DNA of 64,000 nt, taken from Devosia neptuniae. Its GTDB lineage: Bacteria > Pseudomonadota > Alphaproteobacteria > Rhizobiales > Devosiaceae. Where the stretch lies: NCBI RefSeq assembly GCF_025452235.1, contig NZ_CP104964.1:248001-312000 (forward strand), given 5' to 3'. A program made the position numbers and the translations under genes. This document shows, piece after piece, positions 33,418 to 42,481 of this stretch (position 1 is the first letter of the stretch; every line of letters begins with the position of its first letter). A model generated the notes under the pieces. That model was not told the DNA's origin, searched no databases, and saw only the letters and a program-made list of their open reading frames with translations.

Positions 33418-34302
33418 ATGGCACTTGATGCACCGGCGGGGATAACCGTCGTCGAAAACGCAGAAGCCACCAGGGACCAGTCATCTTATGTCGACTGGCC
33501 AGCCATCATTGCTGGCATTCTCTTGGCCTCTGCCATCTCCATCGTTCTTATTAGTTTCGGCTCGGCAGTGGGGCTAAATTTTCTGGACTTCAATGCCCGC
33601 GAGGGCGCGTCTCCGATTTTCATCGGAATTGCCGCCGCAACCTGGTTTCTTTGGGTGCAAGTTTCGAGCTTCATGGCAGGCGGCTATTTGACCGGCCGCC
33701 TGCGCCGCCGTTATTTTGATGCTACCGAGGCAGAAAGTGACCTACGAGACGGCGCGCATGGCTTGCTTGTCTGGGCGGGCGCAGCAGTCCTGGGAGCGGT
33801 TATCGCCATTGGCGGAATTGGAGCTGCAGGCAGCGCATTAGGCTCCGCCGCTTCGACAGTAACGGAAGCGGCCTCCAATGCCGCCGAAGGCAGTGTGGAT
33901 CCTAACGCATACTTCGTCGACACCCTTTTCCGATCGGATCAGCCGGTAGAGGCAAATGTAGCGCGAGACGAAGCAGGTCGCATTTTTGCACAAGCCGCGC
34001 TTGGTGATGGCACACTGACTGACGACGACCGCACCTACCTGGCCAATATTGTTGCAGCGAATACAGGCCTGACCCCTGAGGAAGCAACGACACGCGTCGA
34101 TCAGGTTATCGCGTCAATCGAGGCCGCTCGCCAGGAGGCTCTAGAGGCCGCACGTATCGCAAGAAATACGGGCATTATCGCGGCATTCCTGCTTGCTGCC
34201 TCGCTTCTCGTGTCCGCAATCGGGGCCTACTGGGCAGCGCAAAAAGGTGGCAATCACCGCGATGAAGGCACTCTTTTCGTTGAAGTCTTCCGTCGGTTCT
34301 AA
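33418..34302 (+). CDS. Stress-associated four-helix membrane protein, unknown function
   Basis: A 294-residue protein with helices at about 28-54, 65-90, 113-145 and 250-272. Between the third and fourth lies a soluble, acidic helical region (about 150-245) with GDGTLTDDDRTYLANIVAANTG. Rhizobial relatives are often labelled PhnA-like in databases without support. GGAGGAAGAC precedes the ATG. It lies between two tiny membrane peptide genes, all apparently transcribed from the EcfG-like promoter at 33251. Confidence 0.75.
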   Translation: MALDAPAGITVVENAEATRDQSSYVDWPAIIAGILLASAISIVLISFGSAVGLNFLDFNAREGASPIFIGIAAATWFLWVQVSSFMAGGYLTGRLRRRYFDATEAESDLRDGAHGLLVWAGAAVLGAVIAIGGIGAAGSALGSAASTVTEAASNAAEGSVDPNAYFVDTLFRSDQPVEANVARDEAGRIFAQAALGDGTLTDDDRTYLANIVAANTGLTPEEATTRVDQVIASIEAARQEALEAARIARNTGIIAAFLLAASLLVSAIGAYWAAQKGGNHRDEGTLFVEVFRRF

Positions 34303-34316
34303 AAAGGAAAAAACCT

Positions 34317-34394
34317 ATGTTACGAGGAATTGGCCTGTGGCTTTTAGGTGTGCCGATCTGGTTGATCATCATCATCATATTCTTCATCAACTAG
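34317..34394 (+). CDS. 25-residue membrane peptide
   Basis: ATG 34317 to TAG 34394 encodes MLRGIGLWLLGVPIWLIIII followed by IFFIN, one hydrophobic helix. AAAAAGGAAAA lies upstream. Close variants (MLRGIALWLIGIPI...) are common next to stress genes in rhizobia. It is followed by a hairpin that probably ends the transcript. Confidence 0.7.
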   Translation: MLRGIGLWLLGVPIWLIIIIIFFIN

Positions 34395-34422
34395 CGGCGA
34401 TCTAAACCAAAATTGAGCTTAT

Positions 34423-34449
34423 AAGGGCCCCTTTCACAAGTGGGCCCTT
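34423..34449 (+). terminator. Hairpin after the small membrane peptide gene
   Basis: AAGGGCCC-N11-GGGCCCTT, a perfect 8-bp stem followed by CTTGCTCC. The T-tract is short, so termination strength is uncertain. Confidence 0.5.
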
Positions 34450-34551
34450 CTTGCTCCAGTGGCCAGCATAGGCAGCGTAAAATACCCGCGTCGGTCGGGC
34501 TTGATGGAATATGACGCTGGCATTGCCACGTTTTTAAAATGTCGCTCGGAC

Positions 34552-35247
34552 TTAGACGTGAACCTCGTCCCCGCCGCGGTCCTTGCCCCGCAGACAGGCG
34601 ATGCCAAGCGCCGCATAGAAAACAAGTACCAGGCCAATGACTAGCCATCCAGGCAACGGTCCAATAGCGGCGTGCCCAAGCATGGCCGCCAGAGGTCGCG
34701 CAGGATCAAGATGCGCCCCTGCCTGCAGGTCAGGAGATGCAATCTTGACAATCCAGGCGCAAAGCAAAATCAAAAACATCCAGATGTAGTTGCGGCGCAG
34801 GCGGCGGCGGAGCGCCAGCATCAGGGTAATCCTGAACTTGGGGTGGCGAAGATCCTGCGCCAGCATGACCAGCCAGGGCTCGGGACCACCACCTTGAGTA
34901 TCAGCTGCAAAAAACTGACCGAAATAGTGGCGTTCAAACTGCCGAATCCGCATGCGGTAAACATCGTAAAAGCGGTACCGCCTTGCTTCAACGAACAACA
35001 GCAACAGGATAATGACCATTCCGAACAAAGCGAGCCCATGATGGGCGGACGGGGTCGAGAGCGAAACCGATAGGAGCGCCGCCACAACGGTGATCGACCA
35101 ATTGCTGGTGAGATCGAGCCGAGCCCGCCAGGCGTTCATCCGCGTCATTTCGGCCCGATAATAGTGTGTCATCACCGTTGCGGCTTCTGACGAGCTGGTC
35201 GGCAGTGTCGGTGCCACTATGGAGGCGGGTTCGTCCATTGGTTGCAT
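34552..35247 (-). CDS. DUF2270 domain-containing membrane protein
   Basis: About 231 residues from ATG 35247 (GGAAACGAG upstream); the open frame extends to 35415, but that part has no ribosome site and reads into the divergent promoter. DUF2270 is recognised from TVMTHYYRAEMTRMNAWRARLD, NWSITVVAAL, and RRYRFYDVYRMRIRQFERHYF. Helices lie at about 50-90, 165-185 and 205-225. Its function is unknown. It is divergent from the SLC13-type transporter gene. Confidence 0.85.
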   Translation of the reverse strand: MQPMDEPASIVAPTLPTSSSEAATVMTHYYRAEMTRMNAWRARLDLTSNWSITVVAALLSVSLSTPSAHHGLALFGMVIILLLLFVEARRYRFYDVYRMRIRQFERHYFGQFFAADTQGGGPEPWLVMLAQDLRHPKFRITLMLALRRRLRRNYIWMFLILLCAWIVKIASPDLQAGAHLDPARPLAAMLGHAAIGPLPGWLVIGLVLVFYAALGIACLRGKDRGGDEVHV

Positions 35248-35414
35248 CTCGTTTCCGGTCGGCACTTGTCGCGCCGGCCCATGAGCTTTGAAGGGAAGCG
35301 CGGCTTCTGCCAAAGGTTGCACCACGGATCGACCGGACGACGAAAAATATTCTTTGAGCGGTCTATGCAAAATTAAGTTCTTCCGCGTTGACCGTGGCTT
35401 ATGGAGCCCCGCCA

Positions 35415-37181
35415 ATGACCACGCCCCAGATTCTCGCCTTCGGCATCATCTTGCTCATGATGGTTGCTTTCATTTGGGGGCGCTGGCGTTATGACCTCGT
35501 CGCCGCCGGCGCACTGCTCCTCGCCGTCGCTGTCGGAGTGGTTGCTCCTGGCGCCGCCTTTTCAGGGCTTTCGGACGATATTGTTGTGATCGTGGGTAGT
35601 GCGCTGATCGTCAGCGCTGCCGTGGCGCGCTCCGGGATTATGGAGGTGGCCGTCAGGCGGTTTGCGCCCAATGTCAGCACACCTCGAGCCCAATTGATTC
35701 TGTTGGTTTTAGTCGTCACCATTCTTTCGGCCTTCATTAAGAACATCGGAGCCTTAGCGATCATGATCCCGATCGCCTTCCAAATGGCTCGCAGCTCGGG
35801 CGTTTCGCCCTCGCTGTTTTTAATGCCGATGTCATTCGGGTCGCTGCTAGGCGGGCTTATGACCCAGATTGGAACGTCGCCTAACATCATCGTTTCCCGG
35901 GTCCACGAGGAACTCACCGGCACCCCGTTCAGCATGTTCGATTTTACACCGGTCGGCGCCACCTTGGCCCTAGTTGGCGTCGTGTTCCTGTCCATCTGTT
36001 ACAAGCTGCTACCCGAGCGGACGCGCGAGAGCCTTTCCATGGATCAGGCGATTGAGATCAAGAATTATACAACCGAGGCGCAAGTAGCTCAGGATTCTCC
36101 AAGCGTCGGGCAGACGGTGAGTGCCATTCAAGCCCTTAGCGGCGGGCAGGCAATGATAATCGGCATCATTTCGGCCGCCGGCAAGCGACGCACGCCCTTA
36201 CCAGACGCTATCGTGCAAGGTGGCGATCTGCTCTTGCTGGAAGGGGAACCTGAGGCCCTCGACAAAATGGTCGCGCAGGGCAAATTAGCCTTTTCCGAGC
36301 GCCGCGATGCCAAGGTTGCATCCGCAGAAACTGGCGTCGTCGAGGCCGTTATTGGGGAGCATTCGAGCCTGATCGGTCGCAGCGCGCGCGAGTTGACGCT
36401 GTTCGACATCACGGGCCTTAACCTCCTGGCGGTTAGCCGGCGCGATAAGCGGTTCACTGAGCGCCTTGGAGAGATCAGGTTTCAGAACGGCGATGTCATC
36501 GTTCTTCAGGGAAATCTGCGGGAGTTGCCGGAACTACTGCGCCAATGGGACTGTCTGCCGCTCGTTGAACGTAACCTGAAGCTTGGCAGCGCACGTAACG
36601 GATTGGCACCTCTCGTCATCCTGGCATTGGCAATGGGCAGCACCGCACTTGGCCTTGTCTCGGTGCCGCTCGCTTTCTTTGCTGCGGCCTTCTTGATGGT
36701 GGTCTCTCGCACCATTCCTCTGCGAGAGATCTACACTCACCTCGACGCTCCCATCCTAATCATGCTGGCAGCACTCATCCCGGTTAGTGACTCCTTGCGA
36801 ACCACGGGCGCCACCGACCTTATCGCCAACTGGCTGTCGGAAACCGCTAGTGTGCTACCGCCATATGGGGCCTTGGCGCTCATTATGGTTGCCGCAATGG
36901 CGGTCACGCCGTTTCTGAACAATGCCGCAACTGTGTTGGTAATGGCGCCGATCGCAGCCACCTTCGCGACAGACCTGGGGTTTCAGCCCCAAGCTTTTCT
37001 AATGGCAGTGGCGATAGGGGCGGGGTCGGACTTCCTCACGCCCATCGGACATCAATGCAACACTCTCGTTATGGCCCCCGGCGGCTATCGATTTGGCGAC
37101 TATTGGCGGCTGGGGCTGCCGTTATCGCTCCTCGTCGTTTTAGTGGCAGTTCCCATGCTGATATTGGTGTGGGGGATATGA
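35415..37181 (+). CDS. SLC13-type transporter with two TrkA-C domains
   Basis: A 588-residue membrane protein of the DASS/ArsB-NhaD superfamily. The first membrane half (about 5-200) has the FIKNIGALAIMIPIAF hairpin and GLMTQIGTSPNIIVS, with the SNT-like motif. Two regulatory TrkA-C domains follow at about 210-290 and 305-385, and a second membrane half (about 395-588) has FLNNAATVLVMAPIA and SDFLTPIGHQCNTLVMAPGGY. GGAG precedes ATG 35415. Substrates in this family include sulfate, dicarboxylates and Na+; none can be assigned. Confidence 0.9.
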   Translation: MTTPQILAFGIILLMMVAFIWGRWRYDLVAAGALLLAVAVGVVAPGAAFSGLSDDIVVIVGSALIVSAAVARSGIMEVAVRRFAPNVSTPRAQLILLVLVVTILSAFIKNIGALAIMIPIAFQMARSSGVSPSLFLMPMSFGSLLGGLMTQIGTSPNIIVSRVHEELTGTPFSMFDFTPVGATLALVGVVFLSICYKLLPERTRESLSMDQAIEIKNYTTEAQVAQDSPSVGQTVSAIQALSGGQAMIIGIISAAGKRRTPLPDAIVQGGDLLLLEGEPEALDKMVAQGKLAFSERRDAKVASAETGVVEAVIGEHSSLIGRSARELTLFDITGLNLLAVSRRDKRFTERLGEIRFQNGDVIVLQGNLRELPELLRQWDCLPLVERNLKLGSARNGLAPLVILALAMGSTALGLVSVPLAFFAAAFLMVVSRTIPLREIYTHLDAPILIMLAALIPVSDSLRTTGATDLIANWLSETASVLPPYGALALIMVAAMAVTPFLNNAATVLVMAPIAATFATDLGFQPQAFLMAVAIGAGSDFLTPIGHQCNTLVMAPGGYRFGDYWRLGLPLSLLVVLVAVPMLILVWGI

Positions 37182-37212
37182 GGCCAGTCCGGCGCAACTG
37201 GCGCAAGCGAGC

Positions 37213-37238
37213 GGAACTGGCCCGCAGGAGCCAGCGTT
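37213..37238 (+). promoter_or_regulatory. EcfG-like (general stress response) promoter
   Basis: GGAAC (37213-37217), 17 bases, CGTT (37235-37238), an exact consensus match about 180 bp before the TIGR02587-family gene. The long leader contains a 37-codon frame (37306-37419) whose stop overlaps the TIGR02587 start (ATGA), possibly a leader peptide. Confidence 0.65.
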
Positions 37239-37415
37239 ACCGGGCAGACTAGTCCGCTTCCGTCTTGGTTGGAGTCTTGTGTTGCGAACCGAGGTTCGGC
37301 TTTCAATGTTTGGTTTGGCCGGGACGTTTGGACCGGGCATGAGAACCGTTTGTCGCCCCACCAGAGCGGCGAAAGCAATTGAGCGCTCCTTCCCCGCCGT
37401 TGAGAAGCTTTGCCG

Positions 37416-38222
37416 ATGACCGGTGCCTCCAAGATGCGCACCGGACTCGGTAGAGCATTCGGTGGCGCATTGGTGTTTTCACTGCCCATGCTGATGACTA
37501 TGGAGATGTGGGATCTGGGCTTCGCCATGGAACGCTGGAAAGCCGTCCTGTTGTTGGCCGCGAGCCTGCCCATGCTGATGTTCTTGTCGCATTACTCCGG
37601 CTTCGAGCGAACTTGGGATTGGCGCGAGGATGCCCGTGACGTGGCCATCGCATATGGCGTTGGTCTGCTGACGAGTGCATTCGTGCTGGGTCTGCTCGGC
37701 ATTGTCGGAGCGGGAATGAGCCTTTCGGAAATCGCCGGCAAAGTCGGATTGCAGTCCATACCTGGAGCGTTGGGAGCCCTATTGGGTCGCAGCCAATTCG
37801 GTAAAGACGCCAAAGACAGCCAGCGCGAACAAACCTTCTTCGGGGAGCTGGGTATCATGATGATTGGCGCACTGTTTCTTGCATTGAACGTGGCGCCAAC
37901 CGAAGAGATGGTGCTCATTTCATATCGGATGACGAGCATTCACACACTCGCACTTATCCCCGCCACGCTGCTCATCATGCATGTTTTCGTTTATGCAACC
38001 GAATTCTCAAGTAGCACCGAGCTGACACCCGATACGCCGTGGTGGAGCGCTTTCCTGCGGTTTACGCTGGTAGGATATGCTGTGTCGCTGTTGGTGGCCT
38101 TGTACCTCTTATGGACATTCGGGCATCTGGACGGGGTAAGCGCCGGCAATGGGCTGCGGGTAGTCGTGGTTTTAGGCTTCCCGGCAGCCATTGGAGCGGC
38201 GGCTGCCAGACTGATACTGTAG
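37416..38222 (+). CDS. TIGR02587 family membrane protein
   Basis: A 268-residue integral membrane protein with about six to seven helices. Recognisable family segments are GALVFSLPMLMTMEMWDLGF near the start, FLSHYSGFERTWDWREDARD, and LNVAPTEEMVLISYRM in the middle. It is always seen paired with TIGR02588, which follows 8 bp later. Function is unknown. The EcfG-like promoter upstream suggests it belongs to the general stress response. Confidence 0.85.
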   Translation: MTGASKMRTGLGRAFGGALVFSLPMLMTMEMWDLGFAMERWKAVLLLAASLPMLMFLSHYSGFERTWDWREDARDVAIAYGVGLLTSAFVLGLLGIVGAGMSLSEIAGKVGLQSIPGALGALLGRSQFGKDAKDSQREQTFFGELGIMMIGALFLALNVAPTEEMVLISYRMTSIHTLALIPATLLIMHVFVYATEFSSSTELTPDTPWWSAFLRFTLVGYAVSLLVALYLLWTFGHLDGVSAGNGLRVVVVLGFPAAIGAAAARLIL

Positions 38223-38230
38223 AGGTGAGG

Positions 38231-38644
38231 ATGACCAAGAAACCTACGCCGCGTAAATCCACGACTAAGTCGGCCACGGGTGATCGAGTTGAATGGACCC
38301 TGGCGAGCGCCGCGGCGCTTACCGTGCTGGGCCTTTTTGGCTATCTGGTCTACGACGCCTTTGCTGCGGGAGACGGCAGACCACGGATCGAGTTGCAGCG
38401 CGGCGAGATAAGCGGAAGCGGGCCAGTCTATCTCGAAGTGGAAGTATCCAATTCCGGCAGTGGCACTGCCGCGGACGTAGAAATCGAGGGCGAGGTCAGG
38501 ACCGCGTCAGGCAAACCGGTCCTCGCGCATGCCACACTCGACTACGCGCCCGCGGAATCAACCAAAAGCATCACGCTCGTCTTTCCGGCTGGCACAAGTG
38601 GCGAGGCGGTAGAGTTGCGCGTTGCGGGATTTAGGGATCCTTGA
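38231..38644 (+). CDS. TIGR02588 family protein
   Basis: A 137-residue protein, ATG 38231 with GAGGTGAGG upstream. A basic N-terminus is followed by one membrane helix (about 20-42, VEWTLASAAALTVLGLFGYL) and a periplasmic immunoglobulin-like beta domain (VYLEVEVSNSGSGTAADVEIEGEV). It probably acts with the preceding TIGR02587 membrane protein; the role is unknown. Confidence 0.85.
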   Translation: MTKKPTPRKSTTKSATGDRVEWTLASAAALTVLGLFGYLVYDAFAAGDGRPRIELQRGEISGSGPVYLEVEVSNSGSGTAADVEIEGEVRTASGKPVLAHATLDYAPAESTKSITLVFPAGTSGEAVELRVAGFRDP

Positions 38645-38710
38645 TCTCCTCGGCCAACCAAGCGGTAGCCGGAATTCTAGGTGTCAGATTAACGGACGCT
38701 TGATGATGCC

Positions 38711-39484
38711 GTGACAGACATGGAGCTCCTAAAGGACATTTCGATGCTCCGTGTTGTCGTAAAATCCGTGCTGATAACCCTAGCTGTGATTGTCGTGGGC
38801 CAGGTGATTTCCTACTCGGGCCGAATGGCGACTGGCCAGCCGTTTACCCCCTATGTCTTTTTCATGAACAGCTTCCTGCCGCTCGTGACGGCGCTGCCTG
38901 CCTCCCTGATTATTTTTTGGCAACAGCACCGCATTCAGCAGGCCCATCTCGCGCTAAAAAGGGCGCATGAGGAACTGGCCGTTCGAGCTGCTCATGACGG
39001 GCTAACCGGTTTGCTCAACCGAGAGACCTTTCTGGCGAGGTTGGGCGCGCCAGGCGCACTACTGCTAATCGACGCCGACAATTTCAAAGCGATCAATGAT
39101 ACTTTCGGGCACGCCGAAGGTGACACTGCATTGCGCCTTATCGCAGCAGCACTGCGGTCCGGCAGTTCCCCGAGTTGGATTATTGGACGGATAGGCGGTG
39201 AAGAGTTCGCCGTGTTTATCCCAAATGCGTCAGCTACTGAAGCTGCTTCCGCAGGCGAAAAGCTACGCTCATTAGTGGCCAACGTTCAGTTTTATCCGGT
39301 TCATTCCACCCCTTACCCCCTCAGCGTCAGTATTGGCCTAGCGGTCGGCACGGAAGACATAGATTTGCAGCATGCCTTTCGGCAGGCAGACGTTAACCTC
39401 TACGCAGCCAAAGCCGCTGGGCGGAATACAGTCGTGGCGTCCTCAGTCAAACCCCGACTAGTTAGCCACAGTTCGGTAGCTTGA
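38711..39484 (+). CDS. Membrane diguanylate cyclase
   Basis: A 257-residue protein that makes cyclic-di-GMP. Two membrane helices lie at about 15-35 and 50-70, then a short coiled linker (HRIQQAHLALKRAHEELAVR) and the GGDEF domain at about 90-245. It has DGLTGLLNRETF at the start and the active-site RIGGEEFAVF. No RxxD inhibitory motif is seen before it. The start is GTG 38711 or ATG 38720. It lies between stress genes and a chemoreceptor. Confidence 0.9.
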   Translation: MTDMELLKDISMLRVVVKSVLITLAVIVVGQVISYSGRMATGQPFTPYVFFMNSFLPLVTALPASLIIFWQQHRIQQAHLALKRAHEELAVRAAHDGLTGLLNRETFLARLGAPGALLLIDADNFKAINDTFGHAEGDTALRLIAAALRSGSSPSWIIGRIGGEEFAVFIPNASATEAASAGEKLRSLVANVQFYPVHSTPYPLSVSIGLAVGTEDIDLQHAFRQADVNLYAAKAAGRNTVVASSVKPRLVSHSSVA

Positions 39485-39657
39485 TTGAGTTGCGAGTTTT
39501 TGCAGCGTGTCCAGGTCGGTCCAAGACTGGGAGCGCCCCTGACTTCATCTTCCCCCCTGTAAGCCATTTGTCAGGAAGGTTAGTTAACCGAAATTGCCTA
39601 AGAATATTGCGTCGCCGTCTTTCTTTGAGCGCGGTGTATCAGTGATCAGAGGCCGCC

Positions 39658-41661
39658 ATGTTCTCCCGTATTTCCGTTGCCAATCGCATCTTTGCTGCCT
39701 TTGGTGCGCTTATCGTCATTCTCACGGGTATCGGCACGGTGGGATATTACGGAGTGTCCAGCGTCGCCGGGATCTTTGAAAACTATTTGCACGCCGCGCG
39801 CGAGACCCTCGAGCTGAGTGACTACACCAACGATCTGATTGATCTGCGGCTCTCTACAGATGCGTTTTTTCGTGAGCCGGGGTCGTTTTCTACTGAAGAA
39901 ATTGTCGCCAAGATCGAAGACGTCGGCACAATCGATGCTGATGGTTATGCTAGGTTTGAGGGGGATGCTCTAGCTCTTAGCGAGTTGGCCAAACTGGTGG
40001 AAACGGCAAAGGCTTACCAGTCGGTATTCGGAACTGTTGCCGTAGGTGCGGATGGTGACCATTCATCCGACCTGGCCCAGCTCGATGCTTTAGCGGAAAG
40101 CATGGCACAGAATCTCAAAACAGTGTTCGAACACGCCAAGGATGTTCAGAACACTCTTGGCCCGCAAGCTCTGTCGCGAATTGATTTTACAGAAGCCGTG
40201 GTCGTTATCAGTTCGGTTTTTGGCATCGTGGTCGGCCTAGCCTTGGCGTTTTTTACTGGCCGTTGGTTGTCCCGAGCTCTCAAAGACATGACCCAGCTTA
40301 TGGGGGAGCTGGCACACGGCAATTATCAGGTGGCAATAAATAATGCTGAGCAGGATCACGAGCTCGGTCGGATGGCGAAGGCCTTGAAGGTTTTTCAGCA
40401 GAACGGTTTGGCGGTGCAATTATCCAACGCCGAACGCGCTCAGCGCATCCAAGAGGCCGAGTTGCGGGCAGCGACAATGGAGCGCTTCCAAACCTCGTTT
40501 GCACAAACCATTCAGGCCGCCGTTGGAGGTGATTTCAGTAGCCGCATTCGCGATGACTTCGGCGACGCTGCTCTCGACCAGGTAGCTGGCAACATGAACA
40601 CAATGCTGCAAACCACCGAGTCAGCATTGGCAGAAGCCGGCAAGGTGCTTTCTGCGCTGGCGCGGACTGACCTAACGCAAAAAATGGAAGGCCAATATCT
40701 GGGTGCTTTTGCTGCCCTGAAAGGTGACACCAATGCCGTAAGCGAACGGCTTACAGAAATGGTTATCTCGCTGCGTGGCACCTCCAGTTCGCTCAAGGCA
40801 GCGACGGGTGAGATATTGACTGGCGCCAACGACCTTGCGGAACGCACGACGAAGCAGGCCGCAGCAATTGAACAAACGTCGGCTGCCATGGAGCAGTTGG
40901 CCGGAACGGTCAAGGAGAATGCTCAAAAGATCGAGCAAGCCGCAGGTCGCACTACGTCAGCGGCCCAGCTTGCCGAAGAAGGTGGCCAAGTCATGGGCCA
41001 AGCCAACGAGGCCATGGAGCGCATTACCAGCTCTTCTAGCAAAATCTCCGACATTATCGGGCTGATTGACGACATCGCTTTCCAGACCAACTTGCTTGCG
41101 TTGAACGCGTCCGTAGAGGCAGCCCGGGCTGGAGAGGCCGGCAAGGGTTTTGCAGTAGTTGCTGTCGAAGTACGTCGATTGGCACAGTCTGCAGCTCAAG
41201 CATCCTCAGACGTGAAGCATTTGATCGAGCAGAGCACGCAGGAGGTCAGCGGCGGAACTAAGCTGGTTTCACTGGCAGCCGACAAGCTCGAGGCGATCCT
41301 GCGAGCCGTCCGAGAAAACAATGAGCTTATGAAGGCTGTATCAAGCGCCAGCACCGAGCAGAGTTCGGCCATCGGGGAGGTCACTTCTGCCATCCGCCAT
41401 ATGGACGAAATGACTCAGCACAATGCAGCGCTTGTTGAACAAACCAACGCCGCTATCGAGCAGACCGAGGCCCAGGCAAACGAGCTAGATCAGGCCGTTG
41501 CGATATTCCGTGTGAGCGCGCCAGCAGTGACGGCGGTTAACGCACTCGCGGCACTACAATCTGCCAGCAAGCCAGTGCTACGACAGAACGCACAGAATGC
41601 CACGCGGACGTATCTGAGCCGTGGAAATATCGCTGTCAAAGAAGAGTGGAGCGAGTTCTAA
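39658..41661 (+). CDS. Methyl-accepting chemotaxis protein with C-terminal tether
   Basis: A 667-residue chemoreceptor. Helix 1 is at about 10-32, a periplasmic helical sensor at 35-178, helix 2 at 180-200, a HAMP domain at 202-255, and a second HAMP-like or linker stretch at about 290-370. The signalling hairpin is centred on [33 protein letters not shown] (read as [20 protein letters not shown] and neighbouring residues). The last residues, EWSEF, fit the xWxxF pentapeptide that tethers CheR/CheB. The ligand is unknown; the sensor has no recognised fold. Confidence 0.92.
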   Translation: MFSRISVANRIFAAFGALIVILTGIGTVGYYGVSSVAGIFENYLHAARETLELSDYTNDLIDLRLSTDAFFREPGSFSTEEIVAKIEDVGTIDADGYARFEGDALALSELAKLVETAKAYQSVFGTVAVGADGDHSSDLAQLDALAESMAQNLKTVFEHAKDVQNTLGPQALSRIDFTEAVVVISSVFGIVVGLALAFFTGRWLSRALKDMTQLMGELAHGNYQVAINNAEQDHELGRMAKALKVFQQNGLAVQLSNAERAQRIQEAELRAATMERFQTSFAQTIQAAVGGDFSSRIRDDFGDAALDQVAGNMNTMLQTTESALAEAGKVLSALARTDLTQKMEGQYLGAFAALKGDTNAVSERLTEMVISLRGTSSSLKAATGEILTGANDLAERTTKQAAAIEQTSAAMEQLAGTVKENAQKIEQAAGRTTSAAQLAEEGGQVMGQANEAMERITSSSSKISDIIGLIDDIAFQTNLLALNASVEAARAGEAGKGFAVVAVEVRRLAQSAAQASSDVKHLIEQSTQEVSGGTKLVSLAADKLEAILRAVRENNELMKAVSSASTEQSSAIGEVTSAIRHMDEMTQHNAALVEQTNAAIEQTEAQANELDQAVAIFRVSAPAVTAVNALAALQSASKPVLRQNAQNATRTYLSRGNIAVKEEWSEF

Positions 41662-41874
41662 CCTGGTGCTGAGACCGTGTTCGCCCATCGTTGGACTTGG
41701 GTCCGATGCCCATGCTTGCTATCGCAAGCACATGTAGACCGCTCTGGCGGCTGGACGCTCAGCGAGCAAAGTTCTAATCCAATAGCGCGATCCAAAGACA
41801 GACGCATCGGACCGAGGACGGCAGTCCGCTTTAGATCAAACGACGAGCCATTTGGTGTTTTCGGCGAGGGCCCA

Positions 41875-42294
41875 ATGACGGTTCCGAAGGATTACCGCCG
41901 CGCCTCGGAGCAATTCGACGATTTGCTAAAGGATGCGGCGGTTGAAGCCGGCCTGGAAACGCGCAACCAAGCCTACACCATGCTCCAGGGTGTCCTTCAG
42001 GTTTTTAGACGACGGCTGGAAGTACAGGACGCGATCAATTTCGCACAAGTGCTACCACCCCTAGCCAGAGCGCTCTTCATTGAGAATTGGGAGCCTGGCC
42101 AGGCTTTGTCCTCAAATTGGGACCCGTCGGCTCTGTCCCGGGAGGTGCAGCAATTGCGTGTTCATCATAACTTTTCGCCGAATACGGCAATTCAGAATGT
42201 CGCTGCTGCACTGCGAAAACACGTCGATCAAACGGAGTTCACTAAGTGCTTGGCGCGCTTGCCACCGGAGGCGCGGGCATTCTGGGAGGAATGA
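41875..42294 (+). CDS. DUF2267 domain-containing protein
   Basis: A 139-residue cytoplasmic helical protein from ATG 41875 (GAGGG upstream). The DUF2267 fold shows FDDLLKDAAVEAGLETRNQAYTMLQGVLQVFRRRL, AQVLPPLARALFIENWEPG, and a C-terminal LPPEARAFWEE. The family is common in stress regulons of rhizobia. It is followed 187 bp later by a Ku gene with its own promoter. Confidence 0.85.
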   Translation: MTVPKDYRRASEQFDDLLKDAAVEAGLETRNQAYTMLQGVLQVFRRRLEVQDAINFAQVLPPLARALFIENWEPGQALSSNWDPSALSREVQQLRVHHNFSPNTAIQNVAAALRKHVDQTEFTKCLARLPPEARAFWEE

Positions 42295-42430
42295 GCATCT
42301 GCACCGCACACTGATCAATAGCGGCAACTCGCCGTCACGAACGCAGCACACCGCCTGGTTCTCACAGAGCACATGAGTTTCCTGGGCCGCCTAGGAGTTG
42401 TTGCGGCATAGGACATTGCCTCCTCAGCAG

Positions 42431-42456
42431 GGAACACACGAGCCTAGATTGGCGTT
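42431..42456 (+). promoter_or_regulatory. EcfG-like promoter of the first Ku gene
   Basis: GGAAC (42431-42435), 17 bases, CGTT (42453-42456), an exact consensus match 26 bp before the Ku start codon. Confidence 0.7.
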
Positions 42457-42481
42457 TGCCTGGGGACTGAAGGAGGCGACC

